A stretch of DNA of 64,000 bases. Source: Agarilytica sp045430305 (GTDB taxonomy: Bacteria; Pseudomonadota; Gammaproteobacteria; Pseudomonadales; Cellvibrionaceae). The position numbers were made by a program, and so were the translations under genes. The DNA lies in the NCBI GenBank assembly GCA_045430305.1, contig JAILXW010000002.1:868001-932000 (forward strand), in the 5' to 3' direction. Below, in pieces: positions 16,903 to 25,084 of this stretch. Below the pieces are notes generated by a model, which was given only the letters and a program-made list of their open reading frames with translations, did not search any database and had not been told where the DNA came from. The stretch's first letter is position 1, and each line of letters begins with the position of its first letter.

Positions 16903-18152
16903 TGTCTGTCATGGAAGCGATTGATCAGCAGCGCGCTTTCGATGTTGAAGATATTCGAAAGGACTTTCCCATTCTTCATCAAGAAGTGAATGGGCAGCCC
17001 TTGGTGTATCTCGATAATGCGGCTACCACGCAAAAGCCCAATGTCGTGATTGATGCGATAAGCGATTATTACCGCAACTACAATTCGAACGTACATCGTG
17101 GTGCCCACTATCTTAGTGATAAGGCCACGCAAAAATTTGAAGAAGCGCGCTCGACCATAGCGAGTTTTGTTAATAGCCCAAGTAGTGCTCAAGTTATTTG
17201 GACTCGTGGCACCACCGAAAGTATCAACTTGGTTGCCGCGACCTGGGGTCGGCAAAATATTACATCGGGCGATAAAATCATTGTGCCTGTGTTAGAGCAC
17301 CACTCTAATATTGTGCCCTGGCAAATGTTGGCAAAAGAGAAAGGCGCAGAATTAGTGCCCTTGCCCATTAATGAGTTGGGCGAAATCGATATCGATCAGT
17401 ATAAAAGCGTGCTAGATGAAAGCGTTAAGCTGGTGTCAGTCAATTGGGTTAGTAATGCCCTGGGCACGATTAACCCTATTAAAGAAATGATTGAGCTTGC
17501 TCGTAAAGTTGGGGCAAAGGTTTTAATTGATGGTGCGCAGGCTGTGGCGCACTTCCCGGTTGATGTGCAAAAGCTCGATTGTGACTTTTTCGTTTTTTCT
17601 GCGCACAAAATTTTTGGCCCAACAGGCATTGGTGTACTTTGGGGTAAAGAAGCACTGCTCAATGATATGCCGCCATACCATTATGGTGGTGAGATGATTG
17701 AGCATGTGAGTTTTTCTGGTACCACCTTCAATGTCTTGCCTTATAAATTTGAAGCGGGAACGCCAGATATTAGCGGCGCAATTGGTTTTGCGGCAGCTAT
17801 AGAGTACTTACAAAGTTTTGACCGCGAGGCGCTCGCAAAACACGAGGCAGAAATTCTGCAATACGCGATTGAAAAGGCTTCGGCATTTCCAGGGTTAAAG
17901 TGCATTGGCCAATCACCTCAGTCTACCGGGGTTTTGAGTTTTGTGATTGACGGTACTCACCCTTCGGACGTAGGTATGTTGCTTGATCAGCAAGGTGTCG
18001 CCGTGCGAACTGGCCATCATTGTGCACAGCCCTTGATGGAAAGTTTGGGTTTGCCGGGTACGGTACGGGCGTCGTTTTCGGTTTATACCAGCAAGCAAGA
18101 TATCGATCGGCTTTTCTCTGCGCTCGAAAAAGTCATGCAGTTTTTGGTTTAA
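16902..18152 (+). CDS. sufS: SufS group II cysteine desulfurase
   Basis: A 416-aa PLP enzyme that takes sulfur from cysteine and passes it to SufE. Motifs: YLDNAATTQKP near the N-terminus, PLP Lys in VFSAHKIFGPTGIG, and catalytic Cys in VRTGHHCAQPLMESLG, where the short loop is characteristic of SufS rather than IscS. The GTG at 16902 was chosen because GGAGG sits 5 bp upstream; an ATG at 16911 is the alternative. This is the second desulfurase in the operon, paired with sufE at its end. Confidence 0.96.
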   Translation: MSVMEAIDQQRAFDVEDIRKDFPILHQEVNGQPLVYLDNAATTQKPNVVIDAISDYYRNYNSNVHRGAHYLSDKATQKFEEARSTIASFVNSPSSAQVIWTRGTTESINLVAATWGRQNITSGDKIIVPVLEHHSNIVPWQMLAKEKGAELVPLPINELGEIDIDQYKSVLDESVKLVSVNWVSNALGTINPIKEMIELARKVGAKVLIDGAQAVAHFPVDVQKLDCDFFVFSAHKIFGPTGIGVLWGKEALLNDMPPYHYGGEMIEHVSFSGTTFNVLPYKFEAGTPDISGAIGFAAAIEYLQSFDREALAKHEAEILQYAIEKASAFPGLKCIGQSPQSTGVLSFVIDGTHPSDVGMLLDQQGVAVRTGHHCAQPLMESLGLPGTVRASFSVYTSKQDIDRLFSALEKVMQFLV

Positions 18153-18192
18153 TTTATTTACTTAGTAAGCATTAGTTTAAGAGGTGGTAGCG

Positions 18193-18543
18193 ATGTCTGT
18201 AGAAAGCTTTAGTGCTGAACAAGCGGTTTCGGTGACGCCTGCGGCGGCCGAACACTTCGCCAAAACATTGCATAATAGCTCTGCTAAAGCTTTGCGTATT
18301 AGCTTAAAGAAAAGCGGCTGTACAGGCTTTAAATACGTGATTGACGAAGTTGAAGCTGCGGAAGAGGGCGATATAGAAATCGCTTTGGAAAATGGTATTC
18401 AGATTTATCTCGACCCGCAACATTTACCAGCCTTGAGCGGTATGGTGATCGACTACGTGACCGAAGGGTTGAATAAAAACCTTGTGCTGAACAACCCCAA
18501 TGTGAAAGATATATGCGGCTGTGGAGAGTCCTTTTCCGTATAG
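18193..18543 (+). CDS. sufA: A-type Fe-S carrier (SufA/IscA family)
   Basis: HesB/IscA-family carrier of about 116 aa that transfers Fe-S clusters from the scaffold to target proteins. The three invariant cysteines are visible: one in KKSGCTGFKYV and two in the C-terminal CGCGESF. The ATG at 18193 was chosen because GAGGTGG lies just ahead; a GTG at 18184 is in frame but falls inside that Shine-Dalgarno region. Position within the suf operon favours the name sufA over iscA or erpA, though the families are hard to separate by eye. Confidence 0.92.
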   Translation: MSVESFSAEQAVSVTPAAAEHFAKTLHNSSAKALRISLKKSGCTGFKYVIDEVEAAEEGDIEIALENGIQIYLDPQHLPALSGMVIDYVTEGLNKNLVLNNPNVKDICGCGESFSV

Positions 18544-18603
18544 CATTGAGCAGGTCTAACCCTACTTTTTTGATTCTAAATATATTCAACGAGCTTTTTC
18601 CCT

Positions 18604-19140
18604 ATGTCCGAACAACGAATGGTTGCCACCTTGCGAGAATGCCCTGCGCGCTTGGTGCCTGTCGGAGATCCCATCACAATTCCCGCGCATTCATTTGTGA
18701 CAATTACTCAGTCACTTGGTGGCAATTACACCGTGGTGTATCAGGGGAATATGCTGCGAGTGGATGGCACTGATGCAGACGCGTTAGGCTTAGAAAAATA
18801 CGAGCTTACCTTTCAAGATCATGACGATAACAAAATTCATGAAGAGCAAGTGTGGGAAGCTCTTGAAACCATTTATGACCCAGAGATTCCGGTTAATTTA
18901 AGAAGCTTGGGCCTCATTTATTCTGTCAACATTGATCAGGCAAGCCACGCTATTCGTATTGATATGACATTGACCGCACCTGGTTGTGGCATGGGGCCGG
19001 TGTTAGTGGGTGACGTTAAGCATCGTGTAAAGTTAGTGCCAAATGTTGCATCCGTGGAAGTCGAACTGGTTTTTGATCCGCCCTGGAGTCGCGATATGAT
19101 GTCGGAAGAGGCTCAGCTAGAAACAGGCATGTTCTTTTAA
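18604..19140 (+). CDS. sufT: Fe-S assembly protein SufT (MIP18/DUF59 family)
   Basis: A 178-aa protein whose C-terminal half is a DUF59/MIP18 domain. The marker sequence is YDPEIPVNLRSLGLIYSVNI, followed by the LTAPGCGMGPVL stretch containing the conserved Cys. The N-terminal 70 residues form the SufT-specific extension (LVPVGDPITIPAHSFVTITQ). SufT proteins are auxiliary Fe-S maturation factors, important when demand for Fe-S clusters is high in the bacteria studied. It lies between the carrier gene and sufE, supporting the role. Confidence 0.93.
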   Translation: MSEQRMVATLRECPARLVPVGDPITIPAHSFVTITQSLGGNYTVVYQGNMLRVDGTDADALGLEKYELTFQDHDDNKIHEEQVWEALETIYDPEIPVNLRSLGLIYSVNIDQASHAIRIDMTLTAPGCGMGPVLVGDVKHRVKLVPNVASVEVELVFDPPWSRDMMSEEAQLETGMFF

Positions 19141-19186
19141 CTAGACGTTGTAACGACTCGAATAGATACACACAGATAACAATACT

Positions 19187-19615
19187 ATGACCTTTAAAAA
19201 TACCCCATTTGGACGTTCAATTACCGTAGAAGATATTGTCGACAGTTTGAGTTTTTTTGATTCTTGGGAAGAACGCTACAAATATATTATTGATCTGGGT
19301 AAGGAATTGCCCACCATGGACGAGGCGCTTAAAAATGAAGGGCATTTGGTGCGCGGTTGCCAAAGCCAGGTGTGGATCGATTACGAAAAAGACGGTGAAA
19401 TTTTTTGGTTTAGTGTCGATAGTGATGCGTTTATTGTGAAGGGTCTACTCGGGGTTGTATTGGCTGCTTATAACGGGAAAAACGCTGCAGACATCATAGC
19501 ATTCGATGTGGATGAATACTTTGAAACCTTGGGTCTTTTAAAGCACCTCAGCCCCACGCGCGGCAATGGTCTAAAGGCGATGGTGAGTAAAATCCAACAA
19601 ATTGCGGCGTCATAA
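19187..19615 (+). CDS. sufE: Sulfur acceptor protein SufE
   Basis: SufE, 142 aa, accepts persulfide sulfur from SufS and relays it to SufB. The catalytic Cys is in HLVRGCQSQVWI, the canonical site. The N-terminal SFFDSWEERYKYIIDLGKEL and C-terminal HLSPTRGNGLKAM are also typical. Encoding it at the end of an operon with sufS supports a SufS-SufE pair distinct from the upstream IscS-type desulfurase. No clear terminator was seen downstream. Confidence 0.96.
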   Translation: MTFKNTPFGRSITVEDIVDSLSFFDSWEERYKYIIDLGKELPTMDEALKNEGHLVRGCQSQVWIDYEKDGEIFWFSVDSDAFIVKGLLGVVLAAYNGKNAADIIAFDVDEYFETLGLLKHLSPTRGNGLKAMVSKIQQIAAS

Positions 19616-19661
19616 AGTCGTTGCTGAATGTTGAGTTACCGGTGCCGCTCAAGAGCATTGT

Positions 19662-20129
19662 CTAAAAAATGCCAGTAACTAAACCGGTGGCAAAGCCTTC
19701 TGCGAGGGTCCTGCTCTCATTTATAAAGGCCTCCTGAAAAGCCCCTCGAAACAAGGTCACGTCCTGAGCCTTTTTCCAACCTAGTCCCCCGATTATACTT
19801 TCGCAGGCGCGAATGGTGCCGGTGCCGTCTTTTCCTGCGCGCACAATCAGACAGTAAGGTTTGCCGCGGCTGTCGTCGATAATGTCGTAGTAGCAGCGAT
19901 CGAACATATCCTTCATGGCGCCACTCATATAGCCAAAATTCTCTGTGGTGAGCAAGATTAAGGCATCTGCGTGCCGCAAATCGTCTGCTTTGGTGTTTAA
20001 GGGGGTGAGCACGCGAACCTCAAGCTGGGTTTGCTCTTCTTGTGCGTTGTGGGCCCCCTCCACCAGCGCTTGCGTGAGTAGTCTGGTGTTTTCCGACGGT
20101 TGGTGAGATACGATAAGTAACTGATTCAT
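19662..20129 (-). CDS. Flavodoxin-fold / NADPH-dependent FMN reductase-like protein
   Basis: A 155-aa flavodoxin-like protein. The first strand ends in a phosphate-binding loop (IVSHQPSENTRLLTQAL). The FMN-contacting segment LLTTENFGYMSGAMKDMFDR resembles the PxYxxxxSGxxKxxxDR motif of flavin reductases, with ENFGYM in place of the usual PEY. It is cytosolic and transcribed convergently with sufE. A redox function is likely from the fold; the substrate is not apparent. Confidence 0.8.
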   Translation of the reverse strand: MNQLLIVSHQPSENTRLLTQALVEGAHNAQEEQTQLEVRVLTPLNTKADDLRHADALILLTTENFGYMSGAMKDMFDRCYYDIIDDSRGKPYCLIVRAGKDGTGTIRACESIIGGLGWKKAQDVTLFRGAFQEAFINESRTLAEGFATGLVTGIF

Positions 20130-20214
20130 ATGTGCTTTTTCATTTTTTCGTCTGATTGAGTGCAGCTGAGACGAATGTACTAAAGAGTAGGTACTATTCT
20201 AGGCCCTAAGTCCG

Positions 20215-20220
20215 TATAAT
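20215..20220 (+). promoter_or_regulatory. Candidate -10 box upstream of ndk
   Basis: A consensus TATAAT lies 115 bp before the ndk ATG. The hexamer 17 bp upstream, TACTAT (20192-20197), is a poor -35, so the promoter is only tentatively placed. Confidence 0.35.
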
Positions 20221-20334
20221 TGCGCGGTTTTATTCATAGCTAAAATTGCTTCAGCCCGAATTCGATCGGTGTTACAGAGCAAAATTTAGACGCCCACTTT
20301 CTAACTATTATCCAACGCACTAGGAGAAACAAGC

Positions 20335-20760
20335 ATGGCCGTTGAACGTACCTTATCAATCGTTAAACCAGACGCAGTATCTAAAAACGTAATCGGCAAG
20401 ATCTACAGCCGTTTTGAAAAAGCAGGTTTACAAATTGTTGCAGCTAGAATGATGCGCCTAGACGAAACAAAAGCCGGTGGTTTTTACGCTGAGCATAAAG
20501 AGCGTCCATTCTTTGGCGAGTTGGTTGAGTTCATGACTTCTGGTCCAGTTGTAGTGCAAGTACTTGAAGGTGAAAATGCTGTAGCACTTAATCGTGAATT
20601 GATGGGTGCAACTAACCCAGCAGAAGCAGATGAAGGCACAATTCGTAAAGATTTTGCGGATAGTGTTGGCGAGAACGCTGTTCACGGGTCTGACTCAGTA
20701 GCTTCTGCTGAACGCGAAATAGCCTACTTTTTTGAGCCTGGCGAAGTCTGCGCACGCTAA
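20335..20760 (+). CDS. ndk: Nucleoside diphosphate kinase
   Basis: Ndk, 141 aa, transfers the gamma-phosphate from ATP to other nucleoside diphosphates through a phospho-histidine. Motifs: MAVERTLSIVKPDAVSKNVIG at the start in outline, KERPFFGELVEFMTSGP in the middle, and the catalytic His in ENAVHGSDSVASAERE. The length matches E. coli Ndk (143 aa). AGGAGA lies 9 bp upstream of the ATG. ndk followed by rlmN, pilW and rodZ is the common gammaproteobacterial order. Confidence 0.98.
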   Translation: MAVERTLSIVKPDAVSKNVIGKIYSRFEKAGLQIVAARMMRLDETKAGGFYAEHKERPFFGELVEFMTSGPVVVQVLEGENAVALNRELMGATNPAEADEGTIRKDFADSVGENAVHGSDSVASAEREIAYFFEPGEVCAR

Positions 20761-20794
20761 ACACGATTGTTGTTAATTGTTACCTGGAGTTAAT

Positions 20795-21991
20795 GTGAGC
20801 TCGGAAATAAAGCCTGAAGTTAAAAGCGCTAAGCCAGAAGGCTTGTCTCAAGACAAGGTGAACCTTCTCGGCATGAGCCAAGAAAAGCTACAGGCTTTTT
20901 TCGTTTCTTTTGGGGAAAAACCCTTCCGAGCGGTACAAATACTCAAGTGGATACACCAATATGGTGTATCCGACTTTGATGAAATGACCAACGTTTCCAA
21001 AGTGTTGCGTCAAAAACTCAAAGAAATTGCCGTTATCGAAGCGCCTGAAGTGATTCAGCAATTGGATTCGAAAGACGGTACTCGCAAATTATTAATTCGT
21101 GTTGGTGGTGGTAATGCCATCGAGACTGTATTTATTCCCGAAAATGACCGCGGTACCTTGTGTGTATCTTCACAGGTGGGTTGTTCCCTAGATTGCAGTT
21201 TCTGCGCGACGGGCAAACAGGGCTTTAATCGCGATTTAACTGCGGCAGAAATCATCGGCCAAGTTTGGCAGGCCGCCAAATCTTTTGGTCAGTTGAAAGA
21301 AAATGCACCGCAAAAAATTACCAACGTCGTGATGATGGGTATGGGCGAACCCTTGTTGAACTTTGACAATGTGGTCGACTCCATGAACCTTATGATGAAC
21401 GACAATTGTTACGGGCTATCAAAACGCCGCGTTACGTTGAGTACTTCTGGTGTCGTACCTCAGCTAGACCGCCTGGGTGAATACACAGATGCCTGCTTAG
21501 CCATTTCGCTACATGCACCAAATGATGCTTTACGAAATGAGCTGGTTCCGATCAACAAAAAGTACCCAATTAAAGAGCTGCTTGCTTCTGCTACGCGATA
21601 CATCGAAGGGTTGCCTGATCGCCGTCGTAAAATCACCATTGAATATACGCTTATCGATCATGTGAACGACCGCCCAGAGCATGCGCATGAGTTAGTCGAA
21701 GTTTTGAAAGGTGTTCCCGTCAAAATTAATTTGATTCCCTTCAACCCTTTCAATTTATCTAACTACAAGCGTGTGAGCAATAATGCTTTACATCGCTTTC
21801 AAAAAATTCTTATGGATGCTGGCCACACGGCTACCATTCGCACCACACGAGGGGATGATATTGACGCCGCGTGTGGGCAGTTAGCCGGTCAAGTAAACGA
21901 CCGCACGCGCCGCAGTGAGCGCTACAAAATAGATATGGCAGCCTTTGAGAAATCAGATAGTGCTACTATTCCAGTAAAAATGATTCCGTAA
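20795..21991 (+). CDS. rlmN: Dual-specificity RNA methyltransferase RlmN
   Basis: Radical-SAM methyltransferase of about 398 aa that makes 2-methyladenosine at 23S rRNA A2503 and in tRNA position 37. The radical-SAM cysteines are in CSLDCSFCATGKQGF (Cys-x3-Cys-x2-Cys). The two mechanistic cysteines are the Cys of the C-terminal DAACGQLAGQV, for methyl transfer, and one in the SM-binding core. The GTG at 20795 was preferred because CTGGAG is 5-10 bp upstream; a TTG at 20777 would add six residues. Confidence 0.96.
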   Translation: MSSEIKPEVKSAKPEGLSQDKVNLLGMSQEKLQAFFVSFGEKPFRAVQILKWIHQYGVSDFDEMTNVSKVLRQKLKEIAVIEAPEVIQQLDSKDGTRKLLIRVGGGNAIETVFIPENDRGTLCVSSQVGCSLDCSFCATGKQGFNRDLTAAEIIGQVWQAAKSFGQLKENAPQKITNVVMMGMGEPLLNFDNVVDSMNLMMNDNCYGLSKRRVTLSTSGVVPQLDRLGEYTDACLAISLHAPNDALRNELVPINKKYPIKELLASATRYIEGLPDRRRKITIEYTLIDHVNDRPEHAHELVEVLKGVPVKINLIPFNPFNLSNYKRVSNNALHRFQKILMDAGHTATIRTTRGDDIDAACGQLAGQVNDRTRRSERYKIDMAAFEKSDSATIPVKMIP

Positions 21992-22075
21992 CGCCAAGGT
22001 TAATAGCAGCGTTCGTGCTTATATTTAAGACCATACCAATAGCAATAAAATACTAATAACAATAGAGTTCATACC

Positions 22076-22864
22076 ATGTCGAGAATGAGTAAATGTTTTT
22101 TGTTGATCGTCATCGCTGTGTTAAGTGCCTGTGTGACAGTTGAAGAAGGTGGTGGTGGTAAAGTTGATAAAAAGAAAATGCTCGAATCGAACATTAAGTT
22201 GGGCATGGCGTATCTAAATCAAGGTCAGCGAGATAGTGCGCTAAGAGCATTTTCGCGCGCATTAGAGGCTGACAAAAACTCTGCTGAGGCGCAGATGGGT
22301 ATGGCTCTTATTCACCAGGTGAATGGTGAAATGGAAATGGCAGAAAAACGTTTTCAAAAGGCTTTGAAAGTCCGCTCTGATTTCTCTAGGGCGAACATCG
22401 AATTTTCTTACGGGCGTTTTTTGATGGATCAAAAAAAATACGAGGAAGCGATCGCGTATTTTGAGTCTGCGTCAAAAGACCTTACTTATCGAAGTCGAGT
22501 AAAAGCTATCTATAATTTGGGGCTTTGTGCTGAGAAGCTAGACGATGAGTTGCGGGCCATTCGCTCTTACGAGCACGCCTTGAATATCAATCCTAATTTT
22601 GCGCCAGCCGCGTTGGAGTTGGCCCATAAAAAATTTGCCGCCGAAGAATTTCCTTTGGCAAAACGCTATTTAGATTCTTTTGCGAAAAATGCTCGCCAGT
22701 CAGCGCGTAGTTTGTGGTTAGGTATACGTATTGAGCGCATATTCGAAAACAAAGACAAAGAAGCCAGTTACGTTTTGGCGCTTAAGAACTTGCACCCTTA
22801 CTCACGTGAATACCTTCAATACAAACAATTGATTGCTTCTGAAGCTGCGGCGTCAGGGAAATAA
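22076..22864 (+). CDS. pilW: Type IV pilus biogenesis/stability lipoprotein PilW (PilF)
   Basis: A 262-aa outer-membrane lipoprotein, the pilotin for the PilQ secretin. Signal segment ends in lipobox AVLSAC. At least five TPR-like helical repeats follow, for example LGMAYLNQGQRDSALRAFSR and ALIHQVNGEMEMAEKRFQKA. Its place between rlmN and rodZ is conserved in gammaproteobacteria and decides the assignment among many TPR lipoproteins. Pilin and PilY1 genes at the end of the window show that the organism makes type IV pili. Confidence 0.93.
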   Translation: MSRMSKCFLLIVIAVLSACVTVEEGGGGKVDKKKMLESNIKLGMAYLNQGQRDSALRAFSRALEADKNSAEAQMGMALIHQVNGEMEMAEKRFQKALKVRSDFSRANIEFSYGRFLMDQKKYEEAIAYFESASKDLTYRSRVKAIYNLGLCAEKLDDELRAIRSYEHALNINPNFAPAALELAHKKFAAEEFPLAKRYLDSFAKNARQSARSLWLGIRIERIFENKDKEASYVLALKNLHPYSREYLQYKQLIASEAAASGK

Positions 22865-22867
22865 ATC

Positions 22868-23860
22868 ATGACCGAATACAGTGATCACGACATTGCGATG
22901 ATGGAAAGTTGGTCTCAGTTGCGTGAGGCGAAAGGTTTGAGTCTCGAAGAGATTGCCGCTCAAACTAACATCCCCGTTAAAAAGCTCGCTGCAATTGAAA
23001 ATCATGAGTTTGACAACTTGGGGAATGAAACCTTTGTTCTTGGGTATTTGCGTACTTATGCAAAATACCTAGAAGCCAACGCAGATGTTCTTATTCAAGT
23101 GTATCGTGATGCTGTACACCCGCAAGAAGCATTACTCGCACAAACCCAAGGTTTGAAGTCGATTAACCCCATAAAACAGATTCTGCAAAAAGTGAACGCG
23201 TTGCAGCTTTCAATTGGTGTCATCGTGCTGTGGATCGTGGTGATGTTGCTATTTAGTGGCGGAGAGGAAAGTGACTCGTATGCGCCGCAAGAAGACGCTA
23301 ACGTCATACCGGAGCTAGACGCTGAAAATACAGGTTTAGATCAGCCTGAAACCACAGCTATACAGTCTGATGAGTCAGCGCCTATCGACAGTTCCGCTTT
23401 TCAAGCGCAAACTACAAGTGACGTTAGTGGCTTGGTGGCCAATGTCGCTGTTGATAATGAGGTGGCCTCTAGCGAGTCTTACCGTGATTCTTCTGCTCAA
23501 GAGGATGTTTCGGATTCTACCCCGGTTAACGAGCCAGAAACCTCAGAAATTTTACCAGAAGACACGCCCAGTGAGGCGCTCGATCGAGCGGCTGAGCCGA
23601 ACCCCGAGATAGGTTCGGGTGATGACCTAATCGTACTGACTTTCACGGGTGAATGTTGGTTAGAGGTGAAAGACGCGACTGGCCAGGTCCTGATTGCAGA
23701 ACTACAACGGAAAGGGGATAATCAGCGCGTTTTTGGCCAAGCACCCTTTGAAGTTATGCTCGGCAACGCACGGGTAACAACGCTCACCTTAAATGGTGAA
23801 GTCGTTTCCACAACACCTCCCGCCGGGCGCAAAACACTTCGTTTTACGATACCGCGATAG
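22868..23860 (+). CDS. rodZ: Cytoskeletal protein RodZ
   Basis: A 330-aa bitopic protein that links MreB filaments to the elongation machinery. It has an N-terminal HTH_25 domain (LREAKGLSLEEIAAQTNIPV, then NETFVLGYLRTYAKYL). One transmembrane segment at about residues 114-134 (SIGVIVLWIVVMLLF) is followed by a Ser/Glu/Asp-rich periplasmic linker of about 100 residues. The C-terminal DUF4115 domain (LIVLTFTGECWLEVKDATGQ) closes it. The gene starts 3 bp after pilW, so the two are co-transcribed. Confidence 0.94.
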   Translation: MTEYSDHDIAMMESWSQLREAKGLSLEEIAAQTNIPVKKLAAIENHEFDNLGNETFVLGYLRTYAKYLEANADVLIQVYRDAVHPQEALLAQTQGLKSINPIKQILQKVNALQLSIGVIVLWIVVMLLFSGGEESDSYAPQEDANVIPELDAENTGLDQPETTAIQSDESAPIDSSAFQAQTTSDVSGLVANVAVDNEVASSESYRDSSAQEDVSDSTPVNEPETSEILPEDTPSEALDRAAEPNPEIGSGDDLIVLTFTGECWLEVKDATGQVLIAELQRKGDNQRVFGQAPFEVMLGNARVTTLTLNGEVVSTTPPAGRKTLRFTIPR

Positions 23861-23906
23861 GCCCACACGGCGCCGTCAAAGCCTGTAAACAGAGTTAAAG
23901 GTAACC

Positions 23907-25031
23907 ATGCAGTTTGAATCTCCGATAAAACGCCGACACTCTCGCCAAATTATGGTGGGCGATGTTCCCGTTGGGGGCGACGCACCAATATCTGTGCAAA
24001 GTATGACCAACACCGAAACGACGGATGTTGAAGCGACTGTTGGCCAGATTCAGCGTATTCAAGAAGCGGGGGCAGACATTGTTCGAGTTTCCGTACCGTC
24101 GATGGATGCGGCTGAGGCCTTTGGCGCAATTCGCAAGCAGGTCACAATTCCCCTAGTTGCCGATATCCACTTTGATTACCGTATAGCCCTTCGAGTGGCG
24201 GATCTCGGTGTTGATTGCTTGCGCATCAATCCGGGCAACATCGGTCGTGAAAAACGTATATTGGCAGTGGTCGAAAAAGCACGCGACAACAACATTCCCA
24301 TTCGCATTGGTGTTAATGCGGGTTCTTTAGAAAAAGATTTACAGAAAAAGTATGGCGAGCCAACGCCAGAGGCTCTGGTCGAGTCTGCCATGCGTCACAT
24401 CGACATATTAGACAAGCTCGACTTTCAAGATTTTAAAGTCAGCGTAAAAGCCAGCGGAGTATTTATGGCGGTGGAAGCGTATCGTCAACTCGCCAAGCAA
24501 ATCGAACAACCGCTGCATTTAGGTATTACCGAAGCGGGCGGCTTACGTTCCGGTACGGTGAAGTCTTCTGTCGGCCTAGGCATGTTACTGATGGATGGCA
24601 TCGGCGATACCATTCGCATCAGTTTAGCCGCAGACCCCGTAGAAGAGGTCAAAGTTGGTTGGGACATTCTTAAAAGTTTAAAACTGCGCAGTAAAGGCAT
24701 AAATTTTATTGCCTGCCCCAGTTGTTCTCGGCAGAACTTTGATGTTGTTAAAACCATGAACGAACTCGAAAATCGTTTAGACGATATTAAAACCCCGATG
24801 GATGTTGCGGTAATTGGCTGTGTAGTAAATGGCCCTGGTGAAGCGAAAGAAGTTGATCTTGGGTTAACCGGTGGAACACCAAAAAACCTCGTGTATATCG
24901 ACGGTGAGCCAAGTCAAAAATTAGAACAAGAAAATCTCGTCGATGAGCTTGAAGCTTTAATCAGAAACAAAGCAAAAGCGAAAGCCGAGGCAAATGCAGC
25001 GGCTGAAGAAAACCTCATTGCTAAGGCCTAA
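23907..25031 (+). CDS. ispG: 4-hydroxy-3-methylbut-2-en-1-yl diphosphate synthase (flavodoxin) IspG
   Basis: IspG (GcpE), 374 aa, reduces MEcPP to HMBPP in the non-mevalonate isoprenoid pathway using a [4Fe-4S] cluster. Cluster ligands are in CPSCSRQNFD and GCVVNGPGEAKE. The N-terminal TIM-barrel part is typical (SVQSMTNTETTDVEATVGQI, RINPGNIG). The C-terminus carries an Ala/Lys-rich tail (KAKAKAEANAAAEE) beyond the usual end, probably a flexible extension. ispH, the next pathway enzyme, is also encoded in this window. Confidence 0.97.
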   Translation: MQFESPIKRRHSRQIMVGDVPVGGDAPISVQSMTNTETTDVEATVGQIQRIQEAGADIVRVSVPSMDAAEAFGAIRKQVTIPLVADIHFDYRIALRVADLGVDCLRINPGNIGREKRILAVVEKARDNNIPIRIGVNAGSLEKDLQKKYGEPTPEALVESAMRHIDILDKLDFQDFKVSVKASGVFMAVEAYRQLAKQIEQPLHLGITEAGGLRSGTVKSSVGLGMLLMDGIGDTIRISLAADPVEEVKVGWDILKSLKLRSKGINFIACPSCSRQNFDVVKTMNELENRLDDIKTPMDVAVIGCVVNGPGEAKEVDLGLTGGTPKNLVYIDGEPSQKLEQENLVDELEALIRNKAKAKAEANAAAEENLIAKA

Positions 25032-25084
25032 AACTGGGCCTAAAACCGGGCTTAATATCGAGCTAAATAAAGTCAAAATAATTC

